From CAYXDR01 sp046498185 (GTDB lineage: Bacteria; Desulfobacterota; DSM-4660; Desulfatiglandales; Desulfatiglandaceae), in NCBI GenBank assembly GCA_046498185.1, contig JAWOBE010000236.1:1-47287 (forward strand): DNA of 47,287 nucleotides. Reading direction: 5' to 3'. The notes beneath the pieces were generated by a model. That model was not told the origin of the DNA. It saw only the letters and a program-made list of their open reading frames with translations, and did no database searches. Shown piece after piece: positions 1 to 7,566 of the stretch. Position 1 is the stretch's first letter. Each line of letters opens with the position of its first letter. The translations under genes and the position numbers were made by a program.

Positions 1-1
1 C

Positions 2-250
2 CAAAGCAACACAACAAAACTGGAAGCATGGTCAGCTTTTAACATTGAGGCCAATCATTTTACCACAGAGAATTACATCAGCGGACTGGGACAATACCGC
101 AGCATTGATTCCCGCTCGGCTTTACACCTCTGCAACGCTTTGAGCAGCGAATGCCTCAGGACGGATACACCCCGTATGTATCCCTATCTGATCCCGGCCT
201 CTGCCATCGTACTTTTGACGCAGACCGTCTTCATCCTCCGCTTCGGCTGA
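2..250 (+). CDS. Possible 3' end of a gene entering from the left edge
   Basis: One frame is open from the first bases of the window to a TGA at 248-250, giving 82 codons with no start visible. The translation contains NHFTTENYISGLGQYRSI and ends in a hydrophobic stretch. I do not recognise the family. An open run of this length at the edge may be chance, so it is offered only as a possible partial CDS. The sequence to the left of the window would decide it. Confidence 0.3.
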   Translation, partial: QSNTTKLEAWSAFNIEANHFTTENYISGLGQYRSIDSRSALHLCNALSSECLRTDTPRMYPYLIPASAIVLLTQTVFILRFG

Positions 251-476
251 GTAATAAATCCGCCGCCTCAGTGAACTGTGCCGTTGGATAATCGTAGGCC
301 GTCAACCATGTGATCTTCTGATTTTCGTCTTCATTACCGAAAACGGCTCCGGGCCGAAATCGGTAAGGGAACTACAATTTTGTAGACAACCTATCCCTGC
401 ACAAACATGCCATCCCCTCGACATTTTCTTCTCCAATGCGGGATGCCAATGACAAAGAATAAAATTGTGTACACTA

Positions 477-504
477 TTGACAAAATATCCACTATGCATA
501 TAAT
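477..504 (+). promoter_or_regulatory. Sigma-70-type promoter of the toxin-antitoxin operon
   Basis: A perfect -35 hexamer TTGACA (477-482) and a perfect -10 hexamer TATAAT (499-504) are separated by 16 bases. They lie 38 bases upstream of the antitoxin ATG, which has the strong ribosome binding site GGAGGG. This is the clearest promoter in the window. Confidence 0.75.
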
Positions 505-513
505 GATCATTAT
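500..513. promoter_or_regulatory. Perfect 14-bp palindrome over the -10 box, probable antitoxin operator
   Basis: ATAATGATCATTAT is a perfect inverted repeat overlapping the last five bases of the -10 hexamer and the expected transcription start. Phd/YefM antitoxins repress their own operons by binding short palindromes in the promoter. The position fits such an autoregulatory operator, but binding is inferred. Confidence 0.55.
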
Positions 514-542
514 TTAAAAAAGTTAATCGTGGAGGGACTCGA

Positions 543-830
543 ATGGCTAAAAATATCGGCGCAAAAGAAGCCAGAAACAACTTCTCTGAAATCATAGGAA
601 GCGTCCGGTTCGGCAACGAAGAAGTCATCGTCCGGAGGTCGGGGAAACCCATGGCCGCCATAATTCCTGTAGAGACCTATGAACGGCTTGTGGTGGAAAG
701 ACGTATCCGTTTCGAAGTCCTTGACAAAATCCGTTCACGCCTCCCGGATAGCCCTCCGGAAGAAATTGAAAAAGACGTCGCTGATGCTGTATCGAAAGTG
801 AGGGCCGGGCGTGCTGCGGGTCGTTGTTGA
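543..830 (+). CDS. Type II antitoxin, Phd/YefM family
   Basis: This 95-residue protein has the typical Phd/YefM N-terminal fold: MAKNIGAKEARNNFSEI, then a strand with VIVRRSGKPMAAIIPVETYE. In this family the N-terminal half dimerises and binds operator DNA, and the acidic/helical C-terminal part wraps and inhibits the toxin. The start is fixed by the GGAGGG ribosome binding site and a near-consensus promoter. The 3' end overlaps the PIN toxin gene by 20 bases, so the two are translationally coupled. The last residues are unusually Arg/Ala/Gly-rich because they share sequence with the toxin start. The toxin being a PIN nuclease rather than a RelE-like RNase is a common pairing. Confidence 0.9.
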   Translation: MAKNIGAKEARNNFSEIIGSVRFGNEEVIVRRSGKPMAAIIPVETYERLVVERRIRFEVLDKIRSRLPDSPPEEIEKDVADAVSKVRAGRAAGRC

Positions 831-1248
831 TACGAACGTGTTCGTCAGCAGCCTTCTGAATAAGACCGGCGCCCCTGCGAGGGTGGTGGACGCCTGGAGG
901 TCAGGAGAATATCTCCTTGTAATTTCGCCTTCGATCATCGCTGAAATAGAGAAAGTCCTCGCATTGCCGCGCATCAGAAAAAAATACGCTCTCGCCGTTA
1001 AAGATATCCAGCAGCTTATAGACCTGCTGGAGAAAGAAACCATCCTCGTGCCCGGACTATCGCACATCGATACCACCATTGCTGAGGATCCGACGGATGA
1101 GATATTCCTGTCCTGTGCCCTGGATGCTGGGGCCGACGCTATTGTCTCCGGTGACCGGCATCTTTTAAACCTTGAGCAATTTAAGGGTATCCCGATCATG
1201 ACCGTGCGAAATTTTCTAGGTCGACTAGTTGAGCACATGAAGACTTGA
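811..1248 (+). CDS. PIN-domain toxin (putative ribonuclease of the TA pair)
   Basis: A 145-residue PIN-domain protein of the COG1569-like group. It begins at a GTG inside the end of the antitoxin gene. The first acidic active-site residue is in VVDTNVFVSSLL (near residue 7), a second acidic residue is in SIIAEIEKVL, and the C-terminal acidic patch is in DPTDEIFLSCALDAGADAIVSGD. Together these would hold the divalent metal for RNA cleavage. Known family members cleave RNA and stop growth when freed from the antitoxin. The gene follows its antitoxin with a 20-base overlap and appears intact. Confidence 0.88.
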   Translation: MLRVVVDTNVFVSSLLNKTGAPARVVDAWRSGEYLLVISPSIIAEIEKVLALPRIRKKYALAVKDIQQLIDLLEKETILVPGLSHIDTTIAEDPTDEIFLSCALDAGADAIVSGDRHLLNLEQFKGIPIMTVRNFLGRLVEHMKT

Positions 1249-1480
1249 GTTTCAAAAAGCCCCTACAACCCCACGGTTCACACGCCAAACCTTCAATTCT
1301 TCCCTTCGGGTGCCGACTTGGCACCTCAAATTTCGGAATCCCTGGCAGCGCAATCAGCATTCTTCGGAACGTTTCCTGCAGCTCTTGACAGTATCCTTTT
1401 TCATCGGTCCCCTCCGACGGCGTCGATACCTCTCAAATCTCGGCTGACCCGGGAAGTGCCATTCGATGGGTTCCAGCCGA

Positions 1481-1861
1481 TCAACCCTTTTTCTTTTTAC
1501 CCGCTACCTTTTTCTTTTCGGATCCCTTGATCTCTTCTTCGAAATGCATGTACTCCCTGAATTCACGGAAATCCTTTTCGCAGACCGGCTGAATCAAAAC
1601 CTTTCCGTTGCTCCCGGAAATAATATCTCGTATTTTTACTCCCAGCTCCTCTCTCCGATTTCTGCTCAAATATCCGACAAAGCCACTGAATTGGATACGC
1701 TCAAGCCCGTAATCCTTGCATACCCTAGCCGCCCTGATTCTAACCCTGTCGTCCTGGATGTCGTAAAAAACGTAAACCAGCACCTCTCCTGGCTTCCCGA
1801 TCAAATCGAGAGCGTCCATGCCGGTTTTGATCATGTCCTGCTTTTTGACGATCTTTGCCAT
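1481..1861 (-). CDS. Cas2-like protein with a lysine-rich tail
   Basis: The core reads VLVYVFYDIQDDRVR, then an RxxxxCKDYGLERIQFSGFVGYLS stretch and a second strand VLIQPVCEKDF. This matches the Cas2 ferredoxin-like fold, including the Asp after the first strand and the YGLxRxQ(Y/F)S motif. Cas2 dimers bridge two Cas1 dimers during spacer acquisition. From the chosen ATG the product is about 126 residues, longer than most Cas2 proteins because of an extra leader and a C-terminal EEEIKGSEKKKVAGKKKKG. The start is uncertain: an ATG at 1900 overlaps the upstream gene, and the ATG at 1861 lies 20 bases after that gene's stop. No cas1, cas4 or repeat array is visible nearby, so this is an orphan Cas2 or a relative used for something else. 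Confidence 0.72.
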   Translation of the reverse strand: MAKIVKKQDMIKTGMDALDLIGKPGEVLVYVFYDIQDDRVRIRAARVCKDYGLERIQFSGFVGYLSRNRREELGVKIRDIISGSNGKVLIQPVCEKDFREFREYMHFEEEIKGSEKKKVAGKKKKG

Positions 1862-1880
1862 TTCACCACTAATGCTGTTC

Positions 1881-2192
1881 TCACCAGAAGAAAGAATCAT
1901 CCTCCGGATCGATAATGTCTTTTATCTTCCTCCTTATTCCAGCGGTAAGCCGCTTGTCGGAAAGCATGTCCGCCAGAGGCTCTCCAATCACCTCCAGTGG
2001 GCAATAGCGAAAAAATCGAAAAATCGCAGATATCCATTGGCGGGTTGTATTGTTGGAAGGCGTGCGCCGGAGGTCCTCAATGACACACATAGCAACCGCT
2101 GCCTTATCCTTCCAAAAATCCAGTTGTCTGAGAATCTGTATTTTCAAAGGTACAGGCAGATATGATGCGCAATCAACACACGTCTTTTCCAT
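1881..2192 (-). CDS. Small unknown protein upstream of the Cas2-like gene
   Basis: A 103-residue protein starting MEKTCVDCASYLP. The start is chosen because GGGGGAG lies just upstream; the frame remains open to about 2366, but the extra residues look non-coding. It has an N-terminal CxxC pair, a helical middle with several aromatic residues, and a charged end (IRRKIKDIIDPEDDSFFW). The stop is 19 bases before the probable start of the Cas2-like gene, so the two are probably co-transcribed. I do not recognise the family. Linkage to the Cas2-like gene is the only hint of function. Confidence 0.5.
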   Translation of the reverse strand: MEKTCVDCASYLPVPLKIQILRQLDFWKDKAAVAMCVIEDLRRTPSNNTTRQWISAIFRFFRYCPLEVIGEPLADMLSDKRLTAGIRRKIKDIIDPEDDSFFW

Positions 2193-2385
2193 TCCATTTC
2201 TCCCCCTCTGTGCCCCATTACCACCTCTTTGTTCCCGATTTACTGCCATCGCATACTCAATCCGCAGGCACCCGGCGATCTTGGCTACCAAAATGCCCGG
2301 CACCATAAACCAATTGTTATATTTCATGTAAAGAATCCCTGACCAAAATGGGGGTTTCGATGACATGAAATATAACTCATCAACC

Positions 2386-2538
2386 TTAATACCCCCGTGC
2401 GCCCTTTCCCCTGTTCCAGATCTCGTTCAGCAGCAACGCCGCCCCATCAAAGGCGATCAGGTGCCGCCCGCATTCAAACACCGGCAAGCGCCAATCCACA
2501 TCCCTTGCCCCCGCAATTTTATGACCATCAGTTCTGTA
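2386..2538 (-). pseudogene. Possible gene remnant between the ORF6N and small unknown genes
   Basis: Between 2193 and 2642 the minus strand holds no intact gene. One frame is open for 50 codons from just after a TGA (2539-2541) to a TAA (2386-2388) and reads like protein: DVDWRLPVFECGRHLIAFDG, then ALLLNEIW. No convincing start is present. It could be the 3' end of a gene whose 5' part was lost. I cannot name it, and chance is possible. Confidence 0.3.
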
Positions 2539-2642
2539 TCAACAATTCAATTAGGCTGCATGGGATCGAAGTCAAAGGTTGAGATCTCCAGCCAATTTGG
2601 ATGGGATTCCCCAGCCGCGATGGTATTCTGGAAGCGAGAACT

Positions 2643-3206
2643 TCAGTTTGATTTTCCCTTCTTGCCGTATGAAGCACGTTTTTCTTTGACCTCGAACCCT
2701 ATCTTTTTCCTTTCCTTTTTCGGCGGCGCCATGAGCTGCCGGATGGCCTCGAAGATAGCCTCGATTTGTTCATCATGGTCGGCGATGCGTCCTTCAATCT
2801 CTTCAAACTTGCAGGCCAACTCTTTGTGGGTCTTCAGCACCTCCCGAAGTTTAACAAACGATCTCATTATCTCGATATTAACCTGTATTGCTCTCTTGCT
2901 TCTCAAGACGCTTGAGAGCATAGCAATACCCTGCTCTGTGAAAGCATATGGCTTTGCCCTCCGTGCCCCTCCCCAACTTGAAGTCACAATTTGTGACTTC
3001 AAGTTTTCAAACTCCCCAGCCGAAAGTTGAAACATGAAATCTTCAGGGAAGCGGTCAATATTTCGCTTGACCGACTGCATCAGCACTTTTGGTTCTACAT
3101 CATAGAGAACCGCCAAATGTGAACTCAGCATGACTTTCTGGCCCCGGATCATGTAAATGACTTTTTCAATTTTTTCAGCAGGAATAACCGAGGTTGCTTG
3201 TTTCAC
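2643..3206 (-). CDS. ORF6N-domain (KilA-N-associated) DNA-binding protein
   Basis: About 187 residues. The N-terminal part contains VIYMIRGQKVMLSSHLAVLY, then VKRNIDRFPEDFMFQL, and FTEQGIAMLSSVLRS, which together form the ORF6N signature of phage and defence-island regulators. The C-terminal half is a coiled coil (HKELACKFEEIEGRIADHDE) ending in a very basic tail. I chose the GTG at 3206 because GGAGG lies seven bases upstream; an upstream in-frame GTG at 3260 overlaps the HD gene but has no good ribosome binding site. Many bacteria carry such genes singly as mobile relics. Here it sits between the HD gene and the Cas2-like gene on the same strand. Confidence 0.85.
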   Translation of the reverse strand: MKQATSVIPAEKIEKVIYMIRGQKVMLSSHLAVLYDVEPKVLMQSVKRNIDRFPEDFMFQLSAGEFENLKSQIVTSSWGGARRAKPYAFTEQGIAMLSSVLRSKRAIQVNIEIMRSFVKLREVLKTHKELACKFEEIEGRIADHDEQIEAIFEAIRQLMAPPKKERKKIGFEVKEKRASYGKKGKSN

Positions 3207-3256
3207 GTTGAAACCTCCATCGAAGGATAAATTCAAAAGCAGTACGGGATTATACT

Positions 3257-3793
3257 TCACCTATTTTCTTCTCTCCAACACGCTCCGCGGCACATAGATC
3301 CGGTGCCTGCCGGAGAAAACGAACCAGTCTTCCACCGATCACCAGCCTGGAGCAATGCCCTCACCACATTGGCGTCACTTCTTTCGTGGCGCATGTGGAG
3401 ATTCACACAGTTTTCCATAACATTGAGAACACTCCCGGCAAGCGATTCAAAACCCAGGAAATGACAAAGCTCAGGGATGATCTCCCGGGTGAGTTGGGGG
3501 TCCACATCCGAAACATAGGCCCCCTTGCCAAAAATATATTTCTGCCATTCCGGTCTCTCTTTTCCGACATCGTGGGCGATGACCGACGTGGCCAGAATCA
3601 TTTCTTCATTTTCGGAAAGACCGAAATGCTCTGATTTACGAAGGATAGGAAACAAAGAGAGAAATGCGTCCAGTTCCACCATCGTGTGTTCGAAAAGGCT
3701 TTGCTCGAAATCACGACGCTTCGCGATGAGCCCTTTCCATCCGCGCAACATCATCCATTCTGCAGCCTTTGACTTTATGTCATTCTGGACCAT
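3257..3793 (-). CDS. HD-domain protein, possible Cas10d/Cas3-type HD module, apparently frameshifted at its 3' end
   Basis: The protein has a complete HD metal-site set: SLFEHTMVELD (His), ILATSVIAHDVGKERPEW (His-Asp), CVNLHMRHER (two His) and LLQAGDRW (last Asp). The arrangement, and the HDVGKERPEWQKY text, recall the HD nuclease domains of type I CRISPR effectors, especially N-terminal Cas10d, but this is recall only. After residue about 152 the annotated frame becomes implausible (KTGSFSPAGTGSMCRG), while the neighbouring frame reads VEDWFVFSGRHRIYVPRSVL to a TAG at 3261-3263. That suggests a one-base indel or sequencing error near 3335-3350. The start ATG has GAGG six bases upstream. At about 178 residues it is far shorter than Cas10d or Cas3, so it is a stand-alone HD protein or a remnant. 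Confidence 0.6.
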   Translation of the reverse strand: MVQNDIKSKAAEWMMLRGWKGLIAKRRDFEQSLFEHTMVELDAFLSLFPILRKSEHFGLSENEEMILATSVIAHDVGKERPEWQKYIFGKGAYVSDVDPQLTREIIPELCHFLGFESLAGSVLNVMENCVNLHMRHERSDANVVRALLQAGDRWKTGSFSPAGTGSMCRGACWREENR

Positions 3794-4215
3794 TAATAGC
3801 CTCTAAAATAAAATTGGAAAAACATGCCGGTCCGGACGGAAATATATGTGCGGGCCTTAAAAGGTTTCTAAAGGTTTCTACGCGGGTCGCCTTAATGAGG
3901 GCGATCGATCAGGTACCAGGTTTCGAGGGTACCGAAATGCTTTGGACAGGGCTACACTCGTGATTCCGTCCGTTGCTACGATATATCTAAACAAAGGATT
4001 ATGTTTTGTCAATACGGAAAAGTATTTGTCAAAAATTGACTTTAGGTAGTAAAAAAAAATAGTTATAAACGATGTACTATTTTTTGTGCAACTTTGAACA
4101 AAAAATATGAATATGGATCGAGTCCCCGTGCAAGAAAGTCCCTGATTCTTTCCCTGCCCATAAATTGGTACCCGAGAAAAGACCATTTTACTTACAATTG
4201 TCGAGGGAAAACGGC
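3794..4215. other. Gene-free stretch
   Basis: No convincing gene is visible on either strand. The left part would hold the promoter of the HD gene. It contains a short tandem duplication (AAAGGTTTCT twice at about 3860) and an AT-rich middle (4010-4110) with two TTTGTCAA copies. Open frames here have poor composition and no ribosome binding sites. Confidence 0.4.
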
Positions 4216-4572
4216 CTATAATAATTGCTGTTCCTTGAGCAGCGCCATGGAGCGCTGCCCGATCGTCGTCACGCGGCTCAAGGCCTTGGTCAAATCATGT
4301 AGAACCTCGATCCCAACGCCGGAGTTGATCATCGTCGCCGCCTTTTCGACCGCCTCCCTCACGTCCTTCCAGCCCGAATCCGGCGCCACCCTTTCCGAAA
4401 GCTCGACATCATGAATCATCAAATTAAGAAAAGCCCCCACGGCCTTCTCCGCTCCCCGCTTTTCCATCCCCTGGAAATCTTCAGACATCTGGAGGACGCT
4501 CGAAAGCCATATAAGCCCCGCCTTGATCTTTTCGCTCTGGGAAAACGCCATGATCGCTTCACCGTTCGTCAT
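4216..4572 (-). CDS. Small unknown helical protein
   Basis: A protein of 118 residues when started at MTNGEAIMAF, where GTGAGG lies about nine bases upstream. It appears all-helical and soluble, with an acidic middle and segments such as IKAGLIWLSSVLQMSEDF and VLHDLTKALSRVTTIGQRS. No signal peptide, membrane segment or catalytic motif is evident. It is divergent to the metallo-hydrolase gene, with about 210 bases between them. I do not recognise the family. The regular amphipathic pattern and good start suggest a real gene. Confidence 0.6.
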   Translation of the reverse strand: MTNGEAIMAFSQSEKIKAGLIWLSSVLQMSEDFQGMEKRGAEKAVGAFLNLMIHDVELSERVAPDSGWKDVREAVEKAATMINSGVGIEVLHDLTKALSRVTTIGQRSMALLKEQQLL

Positions 4573-4782
4573 TTCGATAAACCTCACTGTGTGATTTTAA
4601 TGTAATGCCGCTGCAGTTTCATTCACTTCTCTGAACAGGGTGCTTATGTCAATTGTTTTTCGGATGGGACAGGCCTTGATTTTGGAACCGATAATATTGA
4701 TACTGCAACCTGTTGTGGATATCACTGAGACATCCCACGGTGGTGAGATTTGTCGTTTAAGAGAAAAAAACAGGAGTTTTCG

Positions 4783-5685
4783 ATGGCCGAGATACCGCGT
4801 GTTCTGACCGATAGACTGATCGTTCTGGGGCACGATTTGTTCCTGACCTACCTGGTCAAAGGAAATCCATGCACATTGCTGGATTTGGGAGTAAGCGCCA
4901 CGGTTCCCCTGATAGAACGTCAACTGGACGAACTTGGCTTCAAAAAAGAGGACATCGGAAACCTCGTGGTACTTCACGCCCACTGGGATCATGTCTGCGG
5001 CCTTCCGTACATGCGAAAACTTTTTCCTGGAGCAACCGTGCTTGGTTCTTCCAAGGCGCAGGAGTTGCTATCCAAACCGAAAATCGTCAGCCGGTTCAGA
5101 AAAAATGACGAGCGTTATTGTACCTATTTAAAAAGGAAAAACCTTTTTTCCGAGCTTCCCGATTTCCTCGAATACGACACGATGGCCGTGGATCAAATTA
5201 TCCAGGACAACGAAACACTCGACCTGGGCGGCGTGAAAATCCGGTTTCCGGCAACTCCCGGCCACAGCCCCTGCAACCTTTCAGCACACATACCCTCCGA
5301 GAAATCGACGATCGTCTCCGACGCGGTCGGCTGCTATGATCCGCGCACGGACGAGGTGCTTCCCCTTTTTTTCCAGAGTTTTCAAAAAACCCTCGAATCC
5401 ATAGGCATCCTGGAAGGACTGGATGCCCGCCTTGCGGCCCATTGCCACGATTCGGACATGATATTTTCGTGCCCGGATGTCGTCGCCTTTTCCTACCGGC
5501 GTATCCGAGAAGAATTAATGCGGTTGAAGGGTGAAATTAAAAGGATGGCCCGGGACGGGTGCAGCAACGCCGAGTTGGAAGATAAACTTTTCAGGGAAAC
5601 CTACCGCAGTTTCATCACCCGGATGTATCCGCCCGATTATATAAGAAGGCTCGCCCCGCTTTTGTTGAAAGCGCTCGACAAATAG
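4783..5685 (+). CDS. Metallo-beta-lactamase-fold hydrolase
   Basis: About 300 residues. The zinc motif HAHWDH lies near residue 76, followed by TPGHSPCN (third metal His), a bridging Asp in IVSDAVG and a late His in LAAHCHD. This is the glyoxalase II/lactonase-like layout, probably binding two metals and hydrolysing a thioester, lactone or phosphoester in the cytoplasm; the substrate cannot be read from sequence. After the core there is a C-terminal helical tail (REELMRLKGEIKRMARDGCS). The ATG at 4783 is chosen because AGGAG lies six bases upstream; an in-frame TTG at 4750 lacks one. The gene stands alone, convergent with the DUF6125-like gene. Confidence 0.85.
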   Translation: MAEIPRVLTDRLIVLGHDLFLTYLVKGNPCTLLDLGVSATVPLIERQLDELGFKKEDIGNLVVLHAHWDHVCGLPYMRKLFPGATVLGSSKAQELLSKPKIVSRFRKNDERYCTYLKRKNLFSELPDFLEYDTMAVDQIIQDNETLDLGGVKIRFPATPGHSPCNLSAHIPSEKSTIVSDAVGCYDPRTDEVLPLFFQSFQKTLESIGILEGLDARLAAHCHDSDMIFSCPDVVAFSYRRIREELMRLKGEIKRMARDGCSNAELEDKLFRETYRSFITRMYPPDYIRRLAPLLLKALDK

Positions 5686-5716
5686 CCGGCATCGGATGTT
5701 GACCGGCGACCATTTC

Positions 5717-5748
5717 GACCCCGATACCGATCCCGACCCCGACGCCGT
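5717..5748. repeat. Short degenerate simple repeat of a CCGATNCCGA type
   Basis: Between two convergent genes the plus strand reads as repeats of CGA(T/C)CCCGATACCGATCCCGA type, about six bases per unit. Similar short tracts occur at about 34252 (the opposite-strand sense, AATCGGTATCGGGG) and at 35644-35660. They may be slippage-prone simple sequence. No gene is present in them. Confidence 0.55.
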
Positions 5749-5805
5749 TAAGTACTTCCAACGAACGCATCGATACCGACCTGACGGGAAAACCAGGACG
5801 GGCGT

Positions 5806-6318
5806 TCAGGGGCGAATAAAAAAACGCCATTTGCAGAACATGTCTTCGGGGTGCGGGTCAGGAGGCGCGAAAAGGCATTCGACACGGATGGATTCATCAA
5901 CCGCGGCGGCTATACCTTCGAACTCCCCCCGATGCATCTCCTTGCAATTATATTCTCCCTGCCCACGCCTGATTCTTGCCACCTGGGTCGGACAAGAAGG
6001 AACCGAAAGCAGCACTTCGTTCTCTTTTTCCTCAATTTGATATCCCACGAGAATGCACCAAGGAAACAGCTTCAAAACTTTCACGAACCCTGAAAGCCCC
6101 TTCTCTTCGATGCCGAACCGGGAGATAATATCTTTCGCACCCATTCCGGCGACCCGGCCCCAAACTTCTTCGTTTATGGATTCCGCAGTCTGCTGCCCGT
6201 AATGCTCGCTCACACGGATGAACCAAAATGCATCCACCACCCGGTAATGCCACAACAAAAAACTGAGATAATCACGAAGGCCTTTCTCATCCATTTTTTC
6301 AAGAATATCCAGATCCAT
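5806..6318 (-). CDS. DUF6125-like cytosolic protein
   Basis: A 170-residue soluble protein beginning MDLDILEKMDEKGLRDYLSF. Recognisable patches are LLWHYRVVDAFWFIRV near the start and the C-terminal FAPPDPHPEDMFCKWRF, which I associate with the DUF6125 family common in Deltaproteobacteria. Conserved Cys, His and Asp in CKEMHRGEF and the C-terminal patch could bind metal or substrate, but no activity is known to me. It begins one base after the stop of the upstream membrane protein, with AGGAGG within that gene's end, so it is the last gene of the ClpX-ahbC-hemB run. Confidence 0.65.
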   Translation of the reverse strand: MDLDILEKMDEKGLRDYLSFLLWHYRVVDAFWFIRVSEHYGQQTAESINEEVWGRVAGMGAKDIISRFGIEEKGLSGFVKVLKLFPWCILVGYQIEEKENEVLLSVPSCPTQVARIRRGQGEYNCKEMHRGEFEGIAAAVDESIRVECLFAPPDPHPEDMFCKWRFFIRP

Positions 6319-6321
6319 TCC

Positions 6322-7419
6322 TTAGCCCTCCTTTTTTTCTCCTTCACCGATCTCAGCAACCAGCTCGCGTGAATGAACCTGGAACCACGCTTTAAGCACC
6401 GCATGGGCCAGGGTGGCGAGCGGGATGGCGAAAAAAAGCCCCCATATTCCCCAAATACTTCCGAATACCAGCACCGCCGATATAACCGCTACCGGGTGCA
6501 GGTTTACCACCTCGGAGAGAAGAAGCGGCGCCAGCAGGTTTCCGTCCAGGAGCTGTAAAACCGAATAAGCAAGCAATGCATAGGCCAGATCCGCCGAAAG
6601 ACCCCATTGATAAAAACCGATCAAGGTCACCGGGAGGTACATAACCGCCACCCCTATGTAGGGGACGATAACTGAGATGCCGACGAAAAAAGAAAGAAGC
6701 AATGCGAAATCCATCGCAAGCAAGGTGAATGTGACGTAGCTCGCCGCCCATACAATGATGATTTCCCAGATTTTGCCCCTCACATAATTGCTAACCTGCT
6801 GGTTGACTTCGTGCCACACCGATGTAGCGAGGGCTACATTTTCCGGAAGTAAATTCTTTATCCATCCGATTAAAGAAGATTTATCTTTAAGGAAAAAAAA
6901 CACCAGCAACGGTACGAGGATTATATATATCAGGAACTCAATCAAACCACGCACAGAGGCCACAGAAACAGACAGCAACCTCTGCCCTAGCCTACTTAAT
7001 TCGGGACCGAAAAATTCTATTATTTGCCTGATCTGCTCCTCGGTTATCACCTCGGGATATCGATCCGCCAGATGGAGCAACTCTCGCTGCCCCCTTGAAA
7101 CCATCGCCGGCAGCCGTTGAAGAAGATCCCCCACCTCGCGTGAAAGAAGCGGAAAAAGCCCTAACAGAAGCACCAACAGGCATGCCATGAAGACAAGAAA
7201 AACGGCAAGCACCGCGATCCTTCTTGGCACTTTCAGGCGCTGAAGCGGACCCACCATTCCGTCGAGCAGGTAGGCAATGACCATACCTGCAAAAACAGGC
7301 AGCAGAGCATTTCCCAGCAGGTAGATGAAGCCGAAGATCAGCAGCAGGAGGAAGCCCAGGATGAAAATCTGCGGATCATACAGATACCGCTGCGCCCAGC
7401 TTTTGATCACATCCTTCAT
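6322..7419 (-). CDS. AI-2E/PerM family transporter
   Basis: About 365 residues with the PerM/AI-2E family layout: two N-terminal membrane segments (IFILGFLLLLIFGFIYLLG and the following VFAGMVIAYLL), a third pair, a soluble helical middle (EVGDLLQRLPAMVSRGQRE), then a C-terminal bundle with the family motifs IPYIG-like VPYIGVAVMYLP and LLDGNLLAPLLL. Members move small metabolites or ions across the inner membrane, and the AI-2 role is proven only for a few. I chose the ATG at 7419 as the start; a GTG at 7455 is an alternative. About 148 bases separate it from the upstream MFS gene. Confidence 0.88.
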   Translation of the reverse strand: MKDVIKSWAQRYLYDPQIFILGFLLLLIFGFIYLLGNALLPVFAGMVIAYLLDGMVGPLQRLKVPRRIAVLAVFLVFMACLLVLLLGLFPLLSREVGDLLQRLPAMVSRGQRELLHLADRYPEVITEEQIRQIIEFFGPELSRLGQRLLSVSVASVRGLIEFLIYIILVPLLVFFFLKDKSSLIGWIKNLLPENVALATSVWHEVNQQVSNYVRGKIWEIIIVWAASYVTFTLLAMDFALLLSFFVGISVIVPYIGVAVMYLPVTLIGFYQWGLSADLAYALLAYSVLQLLDGNLLAPLLLSEVVNLHPVAVISAVLVFGSIWGIWGLFFAIPLATLAHAVLKAWFQVHSRELVAEIGEGEKKEG

Positions 7420-7566
7420 GTTTGTGCATTCTCCGTGGCTATCCAACCCGATCACAGGTCCTTTCTATTACGGAAAGCTCCCGGCCGACGGGCCGTTCTG
7501 TCTGCATCAATATAATAACAACCGTGTTTGTCAAGAAGTTTTAACGATTAACCAGGATATCGCACC

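Noticed and set aside
1309..1325. Hairpin GGTGCC/GGCACC between the PIN toxin and Cas2-like genes as a terminator
   Set aside because: No T-run follows on either strand, so an intrinsic terminator is not supported.
1249..2642. CRISPR array next to the Cas2-like gene
   Set aside because: I looked for regularly spaced direct repeats around the gene and found none.
3878..4186. Open frame of 102 codons on the minus strand
   Set aside because: It is in AT-rich sequence, lacks a ribosome binding site and has no domain-like text.
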